Shown in pieces: positions 42,046 to 53,091 of a stretch of 64,000 nucleotides of DNA. The position numbers were made by a program, and so were the translations under genes. The notes beneath the pieces were generated by a model. It made no database searches, was not told the origin of the DNA, and saw only the letters and a list, made by a program, of their open reading frames with translations. Position 1 is the stretch's first letter, and each line of letters opens with the position of its first letter. Source of the stretch: Prorocentrum cordatum (lineage: Eukaryota > Sar > Dinophyceae > Prorocentrales > Prorocentraceae); NCBI GenBank assembly GCA_963575745.1, contig CAUYUJ010014349.1, positions 64,001-128,000 of the forward strand, in the 5' to 3' direction.

Positions 42046-42400
42046 GAGGCGAAAGCGTTATCAATCCAGTACATACCGGCCTTGTTTTGACGCCAATACG
42101 TGCAAAAGTTATCAGGGATGGCATGTTTCTTCGTACGCCGCCTCAAGAACCGTGGTCCATCTCAGAATGGATGCATGGTGGTCCACGCTTCATCAATCGT
42201 TTGAGGAATGCCTTGCCTAGATGGTCGAGGGCGTGCACCACTCTCCGCCCGGCATCGCCAGGAAACGCGCAATCCAGAAGAACAATGCCTTGATTGCGCG
42301 ACATGACATTATCGAACCGGCCAGGTTCTAATGTTCGCCAACGATGGGGGGGCAGTTTTGAGTCGAAGCCAGCGCAGCGACGAGGATCCTCCTCGGGAGG
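42040..42400 (-). pseudogene. LINE RT, N-terminal fragment
   Basis: RWRTLEPGRFDNVMSRNQGI then VHALDHLGKAFLKRLMKRG (about 42,270-42,190), a stop near 42,150, a frame change, and MYWIDNAFASPSWPG (about 42,075-42,033), which has the motif A Asp. Motifs B, C and beyond are absent from the next 600 bp on this strand, so the element is truncated or interrupted here. Confidence 0.6.
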
Positions 42401-42439
42401 CGCACCGATCCCAAAGCCTCAAGCTCCACCGGCCGGCAG

Positions 42440-43226
42440 AGACCACCTAGGATCTCTTTCCTCCTAGAGGCCGACCTCAGATCCGCTTGGAAAATAAAAC
42501 GATGCCTCCTGGAGCGTCTTAGTGTGGCTGGGCAGCTCTCTTGCGACAGAACCTCGGCGGAGCAGGGGGTCGCTTAAAATTCGGTCGATCCCGAATCAAC
42601 TCTCCCCACTCCATCCTCGACGCGAGCATCCCTCCCCGCCTGACTTGGATCAAGTCGCTAGCCATTCCTCATCAGTGGACAATGCACCTTGCAATCTGGA
42701 GAAATCTCGCTTGCCACTGCCATGCCGCCCGCCTGTCAGGCGCAGGGACTGACGATGAACTGCAGCATCTAGATTGCGCTTCCGCCAAGCTTCGTAAATC
42801 TTCTTCGCAAGTCTATCTTTCTTCATCTCGAGAGCCTGCTTGAGTTGCTTGGCGCACTTCCTGGTGGACCCCTGTTAGTTGTGAACGACATTCCTCAAGC
42901 TCGTCTCTGGGACACTCGTGGAGGCGAGCTTTGAGATCCCGACGCGCAGCCAGAAGACGTATGCTTTCTGTCTTATCACGACCCCGATCCGTAGATGCAG
43001 AGCGTTCGAACGAGGTCTGACTTCCCTCTGGCAACACGTCATCTCACTTTCTGTTAGAAGAGAGTCTAAGTTTTCAGATGCCAGCGTATCCTGATGCATT
43101 GTTGCCAGTCTCGCATCCACAGAAGCCAGGCATCGGTATCGTTCGTGTGACCCAGCAAGAGATTGCATACACTGTCACTGGCCCGCTTCACTTCATCCTA
43201 TTCGTCTCCGCTCGGAGCCCGCCAGT
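42440..43226 (-). pseudogene. LINE linker remnant
   Basis: Pieces in order on the minus strand: IRLLAARRDLKARLHECP (about 42,970), RQKAYVFWLRVGISKLAST, and KDRLAKKIYEAWRKRNLDAA (about 42,815-42,755) followed by RLTGGRHGSGKRDFSRLQG. Arg/Lys/Leu-rich helices between endonuclease and RT are usual in this group. Stops and frame changes are frequent. Confidence 0.5.
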
Positions 43227-44046
43227 TCATAGGAGAACACTTGTCAAACGCGGCGAGCTCCACTTCCACTCTGGCGCGCGTGGGGATGTGGTCACGATGT
43301 TTGGTATATAATGCAGATGTTTGCCCAGCTTCTTCAATGGACCATAATATTCAAGTTTCTCTGTCGGTGAGAGTGGCAAGATGACGTGATCGATCAGGCT
43401 GATTCTGCCATGCACGTCGAAGAACTTGTGTGCAATCCGCTCTCTGGAGGTGGTCGAGAAAAGCCAGTGCCCCTCTATAAACTCCCTCGATCTCAATTTA
43501 TGTCCAGCTCCCCAGAGGTGTCGTTCCTGCGTGACGCCGAGCCCACTGCAGCTTCGCCAATGCTTTTCCACTGTCCTTCCAGCTTGGTGAGCCCCACACC
43601 ATCATTCGCATCAGTCACAATGCATACAGCAGCAGGGCTTGGGGCCGTACACATTGATGGTCATGCCAACATCTTGAGTTGTTTGCAACAGTACAGATAT
43701 GTAGATATAGAGTTAGTTCCATTCAGGCGGCGCTGGTGTACAGCACAGTGTCACCGCAGATCAAGAGGTACCGTGGAATCTTAAATACACTCCCAGTCCA
43801 CGGCCTTGCAGTCAAGCCGGTGGAAACATTTTTGCCACGGCGGAGAAACCACGAATGTACATCCAGCGTTCTTGTTAATTTTCTCGGTTTCCATATTGCC
43901 ACGAGGACGGTACGATCCAACACTCGGGTGACACGGTACTGTTCATTCATGAATGGTTTGGTTCCAGCTTTCACAATCCGATCATTCCGAAATTCGTGGA
44001 CTCCGCTGCAATGTCCTCCAGCCTCGTGCGTGACCCATGCAAGCAA
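43227..44046 (-). pseudogene. LINE endonuclease remnant
   Basis: Upstream frame (43,723-44,046) reads RVTRVLDRTVLVAIWKP and IPRYLLICGDTVLY. Downstream (about 43,227-43,480) comes FIEGHWLFSTTSRERIAH, KFFDVHGRISLIDHVILPLS and EKLEYYGPLKKLGKHLHYIP. The G-R-x-S-x-I-D-(Y/H)-V-x-L-P segment is typical of the EEP endonuclease of these LINEs, followed by a decayed SDH region. At least two frameshifts and a stop near 43,500 break it. Confidence 0.6.
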
Positions 44047-44049
44047 TTG

Positions 44050-45590
44050 AACGAGAGAACGGCAAGATTGTATTGCATCAGCTAGTGGCCAGCACCCACG
44101 TGTACTGCGGATAGTACGTGCCGAACATGTAGAGATGTGTCTCGCAGCAGCGCGCAGCTGCGAACTTGAGCGGCAACGCTGAGAGAGGAGTTTGGAGTTG
44201 GATGCGAAAGGAAAGAGGTGACAGGAGGTTGAAGGTGGGCTCTAAGTCGTGCAGGAGGAGGATCACGAGGATGCGGAGGCGGAGGAGGAATGGCCACGAG
44301 CTGGGCAGGAGGAGCAGACGTTCGTCTGGTCTGCTCCTTGCCTCCTGTACTAAGACAGATACGAGTGCAGCTCACGGAAACTAGAGCCAAGAGTGGGCGT
44401 TGAGTTGCAGGGTTTCAAATGGACCCTCTGGCCACACTTCCGCATCCCATCACGATTCGCGATCCAGCAACAGAGAGTAGGAGAGCGCGTTGAGTGGTCG
44501 GAGCGGGCTTTTGCCACTCGCCGTTTTCGCAGACTCAATTTTGTATTTCTTGTTCCACTCCTCGTACAACGATTTCCTTGACCATATTGGAACTGGAGGG
44601 GAAGACAAGAACTCATAACATATTGAAAACGATTGGGAATCCTGGAATGTGTGTATATTTGTGTGTGTGTGTCTCCCTGGACCCCTTCAAACATTTGCGC
44701 AGGGCAGGGGGGAGGGGACGGGAGCAGAGGTGACACACGGAGGACGAGAATCCGCCACTCAAAAATATACGCAGGCACCTTCCAGTGGATTGAATCTGGG
44801 TCTCATGTGGAGAGTCCCGACTAGCCTTCAGGAGCTGCCTAGTGGCAAGCTGCCCCTCCGCGTTTTCTCTACCCTTCTCCCTGCCTCTTCGCCTTTTCCT
44901 CCTCTCTGTCCCATCCTCCCTGTTTCGCCCCGTCCTCCCCTCTCCTCTTCCCCCCCTGTGTGTCTCACATCCTCTCGGCACTCCCACTCCCACTCCCCCT
45001 CTTCCCCTCCCCAATGTCATCCACCCTCGAGGGTCGGAGCGTTGGACGGATGTAACTGGTTCCGAGTTGTCGTACTCTGACTTAGCACATGTGTCTACTT
45101 GGTCTCCATACCCCCCCTTGGGCGGCACTCCACGGCCGACCATTTGGCGTTCAGGGGGCGTAGGTCTGTGGGTGTTGGCCAAGCAATCGCCTGTCGCCTG
45201 CCACCCTGGAGTGCGCTGGCCTCTGGAGGCCGTGCACGGCCGCAGTAATGGGCCCACTCCACTGCTCTCAAGCTCGGGAGGCCCCTCTCGGTTCGGCAGG
45301 TCAGCGACGGAAAATACCGGGGCCGTCTTCACCGACATTGGCGCGCAAGCTGCCCGCGTGAGGCCGCGCGGCAAGCGCCTTCGTCTCCAGTGTGGCGCAC
45401 CGCGCTGGCGGCCCGCGTAAGCCACCGAGTTGAAGTCGCTGTGTCATCTCGCGCAAGACCCCTTTCTTGTCGTCGCTCAGGCGAGTCTGGGTTGAGGTCT
45501 CCGCGCTCGGTCCTTCGGGCATTCTCCTGGCCCGCACCCCCCCGCGGACACGCGCCGGCGCCCCCTCTCCCTGCCCGCGGCCTCCCTCCT
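44050..45590. other. No firm gene; pyrimidine tract 44,830-45,010
   Basis: Several mid-size frames overlap on both strands. A GTGTGTGTGT run lies at 44,657-44,671. 45,060-45,420 looks codon-like on plus and on minus but contains no motif. Confidence 0.3.
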
Positions 45591-45599
45591 CTTCGTGCG

Positions 45600-45713
45600 G
45601 GGGTCGGGGCGCCAGGGCGTGAACCCGACGACGGCCATGATCGCCCCAGGCATGGCGGCGCACGTCCTGGTCCGCCGCCTCATCCCAGATGGGGTCGGTG
45701 TAGTTGAGGCCTG
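45600..45713 (-). CDS. Possible exon, unknown protein
   Basis: A minus-strand frame reads GLNYTDPIWDEAADQDVRRH then AWGDHGRRRV, with normal acidic/basic balance. A neighbouring frame (CAAMPGAIMAVVGFTPWRP) is equally protein-like, so the frame is uncertain. Confidence 0.25.
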
Positions 45714-45729
45714 AGGATCGCGCTGCCTC

Positions 45730-45833
45730 GCCGATGCATCGGCGATGCGGCCCGATGCGAGGCCCGATTTTCTCCACGCCGATGTCGCCCGGGCATCGCC
45801 GATGCACCAGCGATGCATCGCCGATGCATCGGC
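45730..45833. repeat. 19-bp perfect inverted repeat, GATGC-rich
   Basis: GCCGATGCATCGGCGATGC at 45,730-45,748 is exactly reversed at 45,815-45,833. Further CGATGC and GCATCGCC copies lie between. Each arm also contains the self-complementary CCGATGCATCGG. It could form a cruciform or hairpin. Confidence 0.85.
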
Positions 45834-46334
45834 AATTCGGCGCGATCCTCCGACTCCATCCAGGAGGCCTCTGCTCCACCGCCATCCCGCCGCCTTCGTC
45901 GTCCACATCGTCGCTGTCGAGGCCGAGGGAAAGGGAGGAGGAGGGAGGAGGAGGCAGAATGACGAGACGAGCAGAGGGAGGACAGTGCTCCGGAAGCGCC
46001 GGAGATCTCGGATGCCCCAGATCAGAGGCGCCAGGGACGGCATAGGAAGAGGCGGAAGAGAATCAGGAAGAAGTTGCCTGCCCGAGGTCTCTTTGGTTTC
46101 GAGCCGCGGCGAGCCCTCCCTTCAGGTAGTCAGCCTGGCACCCGCGACTTCTCTCGGTTCTTCGCGACCTCGTGACGGCCTTTCTGAGGCTGTGTGTGCG
46201 AATTCTCTAGTCCTGTACGTACTGCTGCTGAAGACGTAATAGATGGCAGATTTTTTTTGTTGCGGAATTGATTATTTTCCCCTGCCCTTCTCCCCCACGC
46301 CTCCTGGCCCTCCCTCCATCCCTCGCCATTCCAG

Positions 46335-46491
46335 CCGAGGTCAGATTTGCGCCCGCGACCCTCAACGACGTTAGCGACGACATGACGGTTTGCGACTCAA
46401 CGCCCCTTCGCTTCCATTCTCGCCACCGTCGTTGACGGCGTGGACGTCTTCTTCGCCGCTGCCGTCGCCGTCGGGAAGATCAGATACACCA
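46335..46491 (+). CDS. Possible exon with one frame change
   Basis: After CT-rich DNA ending in CCATTCCAG the sequence reads EVRFAPATLNDVSDDMTVCD in one frame. From about 46,386 a second frame gives TQRPFASILATVVDGVDVFF and then AAAVAVGKIR, with strong GC3 coding texture. The two parts join without a gap if one base was lost or gained near 46,400, or they may belong to different spliced forms. A GA-rich tract follows at once. The family is not recognised. Confidence 0.4.
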
Positions 46492-46495
46492 GGAG

Positions 46496-46615
46496 AGAAC
46501 AGGAGAGAGAGAGAGAGACAGAGAGAGCGACAGACATTGAGAAAGTGAGAGGAACACAGAGAGAGAGAGAGAGAGATCGACACAGAGCAGGAGAGAGAGA
46601 GAGAGAAAGAGAGTC
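46496..46615. repeat. (GA)n microsatellite
   Basis: About 115 bp of GAGAGA with short interruptions on the plus strand, immediately after the exon-like island. Confidence 0.9.
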
Positions 46616-46619
46616 ACAA

Positions 46620-48350
46620 CAAATACACAGAACTATCGAGATGTTGAGACGGGAGCACCGTCAGCTTGGACTCCTCAGCATTTCGCCTACACAGTCACCA
46701 CTGTCTGTGCCTCCTGTTCTCCATAATTAACTTATTGTCCTCCATTGTTGTTCCAACCACCTCTCTTCATCTTCCGTCATCTCCTTGGTCTCCCCATCCT
46801 CTCCCACCTCTTGTTTCTCTTTGTCCTTCTTGTTCTCTTCCTCCCCCTTCCGCTTCCTCTTGCCCCTCCTCCTCCCCATCCTCCTGCTTCTATCCTCCTC
46901 CCCGACGGGCGCTCGCGTCCGTAAGCATGCGCTTCGATCCTTGGCCGCATGGCACGGGGACCACGCGCACCAGAGGGGCTATCCTGTCTGCCAGCGGGCG
47001 TGGCGCGGATCGGAGGCACAGTCCAGCGCAGGTCCCAGACCTCACGTTGCGGCAGACATCACATCGGCAGGTTCTCTGGCAATTTCCGGCCTCTGGTGGG
47101 CTTTCCGCGGCCCCAGTCGTTGGTTGTCAGAGATTGTTCGATGTATCGTTTCATCCGAGCTTATTATCATCTTGCCTTCATCTACCGGGCCCAGGGACCG
47201 TCAGCCAAGCTTCTCGAGATGAAATGCGGTTCGCCCGGGAGGAGTCTAGGCGTTACGGGGAGCCGCGTTGTCAAAATGGCATGGCGTCGGATATTTGAGG
47301 GCCCCGCCGTTGCGACGCCAGCGCAGGCTTTCAAGGTTGGGTTTCGCTGTTTGCCCACGGGTGGCCGAATTGTGCTCTCAGGGCTTTGTGATATTGTGTC
47401 GTTGCCTTAGGCATAATCCCAGCTCCTGGGGGGTCACAAGTTGCCTGCACTCGCTCAAGATTCAGCAGTCCCCAACTCCCGGCAAGCGGCGATCGCTCCA
47501 AGTTGGGCGATCCATAACGTGCCAGAAACCAGCACCCACGTAATGGCGACGCGAACTTGCCGTACGGCAGGTCTGAGCCGCCTCGACGCGGCGGCCACGC
47601 TTCAAGCTCTTTGTCTTCTTTTGGGTATTCGAGAGGCCCTCGTGGCCACGGCCATAAGCCCCAGGACCCGCAGAAGACAGCCCACTCGGCGAAATGCATG
47701 CGAAAGAAAGGGCTGTGCAGCCTCGAGGAACCGAGAGTTCATTTTGTGCAAACGGAACGGTTCACGTCGTTGCCTGTCCGAAGCCATGGTTCACGTCATC
47801 ACGATGGGAGCTTGCCGTAGAAAGGGAGATTTCGGAGGGAGGGAAGGCCTCTAGCCCCTCATTGTGGAGAGGTGTGGCCACTGCCGGACTATGGCGCTGA
47901 CCGGTCCAGCGGGGTCACACATCACGGCGTCGCCGTGGGTAGCCGCGTCGAGTGAAGAGGGGCAAAAGGCATTAGAGGGGGAGAAGTGTGCGCCACTCAA
48001 CTTCCAGCAGGAACGATGCTTCAATACTGCCCTTGGCATCTTTTGTCTGTTAGCTTGTACTTCGGCCTGCCGCCGTTGCAATCGTCGCACTGTCATTTCC
48101 CGGATCACCATGGGCCTTCGCGGGGTCTCCTTGGACATCTTGGTGCCTCCACGCTGCGTGAGCCATCTGGGGCTTTTCCCTGGGCAATATTGGGCCCTCC
48201 TTGGCAGTGCTGGAGCCTCCAAGTCACACCTGGACCCCATAGGACTCCAGGGCCTTCCAGGAGCCTCCTCCCGACGGCGACGACGACGTCCACGTCCACG
48301 GTCACGACGTGGACGGCGGCGGCAAATACCACGACGACCACGACGAGGAC
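46620..48350. other. No firm gene
   Basis: 46,740-46,910 is CT-rich. Codon-like frames at 47,331-47,699 (minus) and 47,441-47,854 (plus) overlap and lack motifs. I see no RNA gene. Confidence 0.3.
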
Positions 48351-48357
48351 GGCAGCC

Positions 48358-48540
48358 TCGCGGGCCGCCCAGATCTGCACCGAGCTTGGGGACTACAGCC
48401 TGCCCGTGGCTGCGCGGAGGCAGCAGCCGCGCCTGCAGTTCGCGAGCCCAGTCGACTGCGGCCGCATCCTGGCGGGCAGCACCCACAAGGATCCCGCCGC
48501 CACGGGCCAAAGGGGTCGTCGTCATTCGCCGTCGTTTTGG
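48358..48540 (+). CDS. Possible exon, unknown protein
   Basis: The plus frame reads AAQICTELGDYSLPVAARRQ then QPRLQFASPVDCGRILAGS and THKDPAATGQRG. It is non-repetitive with GC-rich third positions, and follows a GAC/ACG triplet tract. Composition is that of an ordinary globular or secreted protein; no family is recognised. Confidence 0.35.
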
Positions 48541-48854
48541 ATGTGCTCGGGCATCCCTGGAGGCTCCCAAATCGCCAGGATCGACCCCAGTAGGGGATCC
48601 GGTTCCAGCAGAGCTCCTGAAGGAGAGGGGTCCTGACGGGAAGGGGTCCCATGGGGGTTCTCACCGTCGTCGGCCTCAGGGGGCCCGAGGATCCAGTCAT
48701 CAGACGACTGGGCGATCGCGGCGACAGCCCCCGGTCACGGGACCCATTTTCCTCGGTACTTTTTTGGTGTTTTTGGTTAATGCTGCAACGATGCACAACC
48801 GGGGGGCAGCCGCTCCTGGTTGATACAGATGGTGGTGGTGACGAGAGGTTCATG

Positions 48855-49260
48855 GCATAGCCCGCCGCCTGGGGCGGGGTCGGTGTCGTCGCTGCTGCCT
48901 GGGGCGGCGGCGAAAAAAGACGACGGCGACGATGGTTCCAGCGAGAGCAGGATCGCCGTCATCGCTTGAAGCCCGCCAGCCCTGTGGGCGCCAGTGGTGC
49001 AGCGCGTTTCTTCTACCGTCTCCCCCTACCCCCCCCCATTCGGGGGGGGGGCGCTCCCCCCCGGGCGGTGACGGCGACGAGGACAACGACGGGGAGGGAG
49101 ACGACGACGACGACGGCGACCAGGAGGTGGGCGGCGACGACGACGAGGGCGGCGGCGACGGCGACGGCGACGGCGATGGCGACGAGACCCTCGACGAGGA
49201 AGGCGGCGACGACGAGGGCGACGACGACGAGGAAAGGGCACAGGCTGGAGGATGATGAAG
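48855..49260. repeat. GAC/GGC triplet tract with short coding-like lead
   Basis: 48,860-48,968 on plus gives PPPGAGSVSSLLPGAAAKK and DDGDDGSSESRIAVIA, possibly exon-derived. From about 49,065 to 49,245 the sequence is GAC, GGC and GAG triplets, giving Asp/Gly-rich frames. Confidence 0.5.
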
Positions 49261-49689
49261 AGGAGTACGGATGCGGATGATGGTAAGGGCGAGGATGAGG
49301 TTGACGGGGAGAGGGAGATTTTGATGGAGGAGGAGGAGGAGGAGAAGGAGGGCGAGGACCGTCAGAAGGTATGAGTAGGAGGAGGGGCAAGTGGAACCAA
49401 AGGAGGTCAGGGGGGGAAATCAGGAGGATGACCGCGCACTTAGAAGAAAGAGGATCAGGAGGACGAGGACCCCATCTCCCTTGCAGTTTCAGGGTAAGCT
49501 GGCGCCCTCGCCTGGGCGAAAGACATTATCGCACCTCCGCGATCCTCTTCTCTTGATCCCATCCGCTCTCTCTCTCCTCTCCGCTGTCACGCCATTCCCT
49601 TCACATCCCCCCAAAATGATCAGGGCGACCATTATTTGGTTTGCCATTCCTACTCGCATCCTTAATATTCCGACGACCATTAGTACTAC

Positions 49690-49748
49690 TGCAACTATTG
49701 TTATGGCTACTACGACAACTACTACGAGAACTACTCCTACTACTGTTG

Positions 49749-49781
<33 letters not shown>

Positions 49782-49799
49782 TTACTACTACTACTACTT

Positions 49800-49839
<40 letters not shown>

Positions 49840-49879
49840 GACTACGACTACGATTACGACTACGACTACGACTACGACG

Positions 49880-49921
<42 letters not shown>

Positions 49922-50946
49922 GCGACTACTGTTTTTGATTACTACTACTACTACTTCTACTACTACTAGTTTTACTTCTTCTTCTACTACTACTACTACT
50001 ACCACTACTACTACTACTACGACTCTTACGACTACTAACAGTATGACTATTAATACTAGTACTACTACGACTACTACTAAATATTATTATTGCTACTATC
50101 GTGCTACTGCGACTGCTACTACTAATGCTAGCATTCTTGCCACTGCGTATATTATCATGTCACTGCCACTGCTATTACGACCCCAAATATATTTATATTA
50201 CCGCGACTACTACTGCTCTGTCTCCCTAACCCTACTACTACGATTGCTACCACGACTATTACTACTACAACTACTACCCTTACTAAGCTGACGACCCATT
50301 ACTACGACTACTCCGAGTACTTCTACGACCATTTCGATTACTACTACCACTACCATTACTGCTACTACTACGACTCTTACTATTACTATTACCTCTTTTA
50401 CGGCAACTACTACGATTACTACTATTACGGCTAGTAGTAGTAGTAGTCGTAGTACGACAGCTACTAGTATTTCGGTGACGATTGCTACTTCTATTACTAC
50501 GGCGACTACTAGTCGATTCTGGCTACTGACGATGACTACTCCTACTACGACGACGATGAGACGACGATGAAGACGCTTGCTACTACTACTTGGACACCCA
50601 CTATTCTGACTACGACTACGACTACTACTAAGTACTACGACTGCTGCTGCTGCTACTACTACGACTACAACCAGTGCGTCTACTCCTTTCCCTTTTCATT
50701 ACTCCGGATACGATTACTACGACGTCTACGGTTACTAGTACGAGTGCGACTACGACTGTTACGACGTCTGTTGCTACACAAATATGACGACTAGGACTAC
50801 TACTATTACGGCCACCACCCATACTGTTAGTACTACTACTACTGCTACTACTATTACTACTATTACTACTACTACTACTACTACTACCAATACTACTACT
50901 ACTACTACGACTACTACTACTACTACTACTACTACTACAACTAGGG

Positions 50947-50985
<39 letters not shown>

Positions 50986-51170
50986 TGTTTTAATACTACT
51001 AATACTACTACTACGACTACGGCTACTAATAATACTATTACTACTACCACTATGTTTATTACTCGTGTTACTACGTCCTAGTACTACTACTATAAGTACA
51101 AGTACTACGACTACGACTACGACGACTACTACTACTACTTCTACTACTACTACTACTACTACTACTGCTA

Positions 51171-51202
<32 letters not shown>

Positions 51203-51290
51203 ACGACTACTACTACTGCTGCGACGACGACTACTACGACTACTGCGACTACTACTACGACTACTTCTACTACCACGCTTCTGCTTATGA
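49690..51290. repeat. 1.6-kb ACT/TAC trinucleotide array
   Basis: Mostly ACT with GACT, ATT and TTCT interruptions, purest at about 49,750-49,930, 50,820-50,990 and 51,110-51,260 and more degenerate in between. Every frame is open for long stretches (poly-Thr, Leu or Tyr on plus; poly-Val or Ser on minus). It is AT-richer than the rest of the window. Confidence 0.95.
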
Positions 51291-51437
51291 TTATGCGTAT
51301 GTTTGATGGTTGTTTGCTGTTATTGGCCCGCAGGCCTCTGGTGACCTTTGGAGACTGCCCTCTGGCCCCCCTCTCCCCACTGCACCCATCCGATCTCTTC
51401 TGGGATGTATGCAAACAGTTACATACATATTTATATT

Positions 51438-51464
51438 TATACATATATATATATATATATATGT
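51438..51464. repeat. (TA)n microsatellite
   Basis: About 12 TA dinucleotides preceded by TTTATATTTATACA. It follows the ACT array. Confidence 0.9.
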
Positions 51465-51469
51465 CAGCA

Positions 51470-52165
51470 AATGTCCAGTCCTTGCCCCTTCCTTCGACCG
51501 TTCTCCCTTTCCCCTCCTCCCCCATCCCGTCCCAGTCTCTGCCTCCTTCAGTCAGACTCGGTGTCCTCTGCCCATGCTCTAAATGCTGCTGCCACTAACT
51601 ACCGCCTCGCTTCTACGCCTGCTTCCTGTCGCTTCTGGCATATTGCTGCCACCTTCGTACCTCTTGCGACTAGACTCCACACGTCCATTACCCCTTCTCT
51701 CCGTCCATGCATCATCTTCTTTTATTATTTCACTGCCGGCAGCAAGAGGTGCAAACCAGAGTGGTGAACCACGGCGGCGAGGGTTCCTTCCGGTTGATCC
51801 CTGGAGAGGTCGCCGCCCGAAGCTCTTGTCTTCGTTTCGTCGTTCTATGTGGTGGTTTCGACGTCGTGCCAATGACCATATGGCGTGTTGGAGTGGCCGT
51901 GTGTAATGACTGTGCAGATGTGTGCCAGAATTTCCGCGTTGCAACGGTCATTTCAACATTTCGATCGCGAATCCCCAGGGACGATTCTCCTCAACCAAAG
52001 GGGGTCGACTCTATCGGTTCGATGATGCACGCGGCTCGATCGAACTGCGATTCGGGTTGGCGTTTTGACACGCGTGACTGGCTGTCGGACGTGCGAGTCG
52101 ATCGCGGGCAGTCGGGTACCAGATTGGCGGGCGCGATGAAGTAGACGGACGCCTGCGGAGCATTC
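51470..52165. other. Pyrimidine-rich then mixed sequence, no gene
   Basis: 51,475-51,720 is CT-rich. From 51,760 codon-like frames occur on both strands without motifs. Confidence 0.35.
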
Positions 52166-52396
52166 TTGCGAGCGACCTTTTGCGTAAAGAGCCGCGACGT
52201 TCAGGACTGCGCAAATCGTCTTGCGCATGCCCCATCCATGAACAGGTGTTTGCCTACTAGTGATATATTACAGGCGTTGGATGTGTTCGGCGTAAGTCCC
52301 ATGGAGGCACAGTTGTATGAGGACATTGGCGGGGTGGCAGGTGGAGGTCCCTGTGGGGGCACGAAGCGTGTGAGGGGTGTCGACTCAGCAGCGTGA
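52166..52396 (+). CDS. Hypothetical ORF or exon
   Basis: The frame reads VQDCANRLAHAPSMNRCLPT and SDILQALDVFGVSPMEAQLY, EDIGGVAG, ending at a TGA near 52,394. The segment SDILQALDVFGVSPM is helix-like and plausible, but the overlapping minus frame is also open. Confidence 0.25.
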   Translation: MRATFCVKSRDVQDCANRLAHAPSMNRCLPTSDILQALDVFGVSPMEAQLYEDIGGVAGGGPCGGTKRVRGVDSAA

Positions 52397-52399
52397 AGC

Positions 52400-53090
52400 C
52401 GCTGCGCGCGCGAGCGCGCTGGGGTCGCATGTGTGCGCGCGGTGTGGCGTATGCGCTCGCGCCAACTGGGGCCGTAGGTGGAACACCTCATTTGGGGACG
52501 ACACGCGTGAGATGGTACAGGATTTGGCCTTGAGTGGCATGCCACGCCAGCTGGTGCCACATATGGGCATGTGGAGGAGCCCCCTACGGAGACATGAAAA
52601 GTGCGAGGTGCGTGCCGAATTGGGAGTTGGGCGTCATTCGCGCGCGCTCACTCAGTCAGCCTTCCTTCTCCTTCTCCCTCTCCCCCGTTCTTTTCCTGTA
52701 TCGTTTTCCCCCTCCCCCTCTTCCTCCGCCTCCTTATCTTCCCTGTCCTCGAACATGTCTGTATGTTTCCGGATGTGCCGCTGTCCCGAGGTGTCCCCAG
52801 ATCTTCCAGGAAGCTCCCCTATATCGTCTTCAGAAAATCCCTCACGAATTTCGAGGGGACCCACAGACAGGGGAGAGTTCATTCTCGATTGTGTCTCCGC
52901 GTGGGCGCTGCGCGTGCATGTTTTGTTGTGTGTTGTGTTTCTACCGCGGGGCGGCGATGGTTGCCATCGAGCAGGACTCCCCTGTAAAATTAAAGAAAGC
53001 CACGCGGGCCTTGCGGGTGCGGGGCGGCAGGCCCCTGGGTGGGGCGGTGGGCTCCCAACCTTGAATCTAGTAACAGCTCTAGTAACAGCC
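52400..53090. other. No recognised gene
   Basis: 52,660-52,740 is CT-rich. No motif on either strand. Confidence 0.35.
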
Positions 53091-53091
53091 C

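Larger units (their letters stand above)
42040..44050 (-). mobile_element. Partial second LINE, different lineage
   Basis: On the minus strand a degenerate LINE runs from about 44,050 down to 42,040: endonuclease, a helical linker and the start of RT. It stops abruptly where the long direct repeat begins. Its RT region differs from the LINE at 10,423: the segment before motif A reads HLGKAFLKRLMKRG and motif A reads YWIDNAFASPSW, a form I associate with a separate dinoflagellate LINE lineage. Confidence 0.7.

Noticed and set aside
49391-51598. Poly-Thr, poly-Leu and poly-Val ORFs
   Set aside because: Direct translation of the ACT array in different frames.
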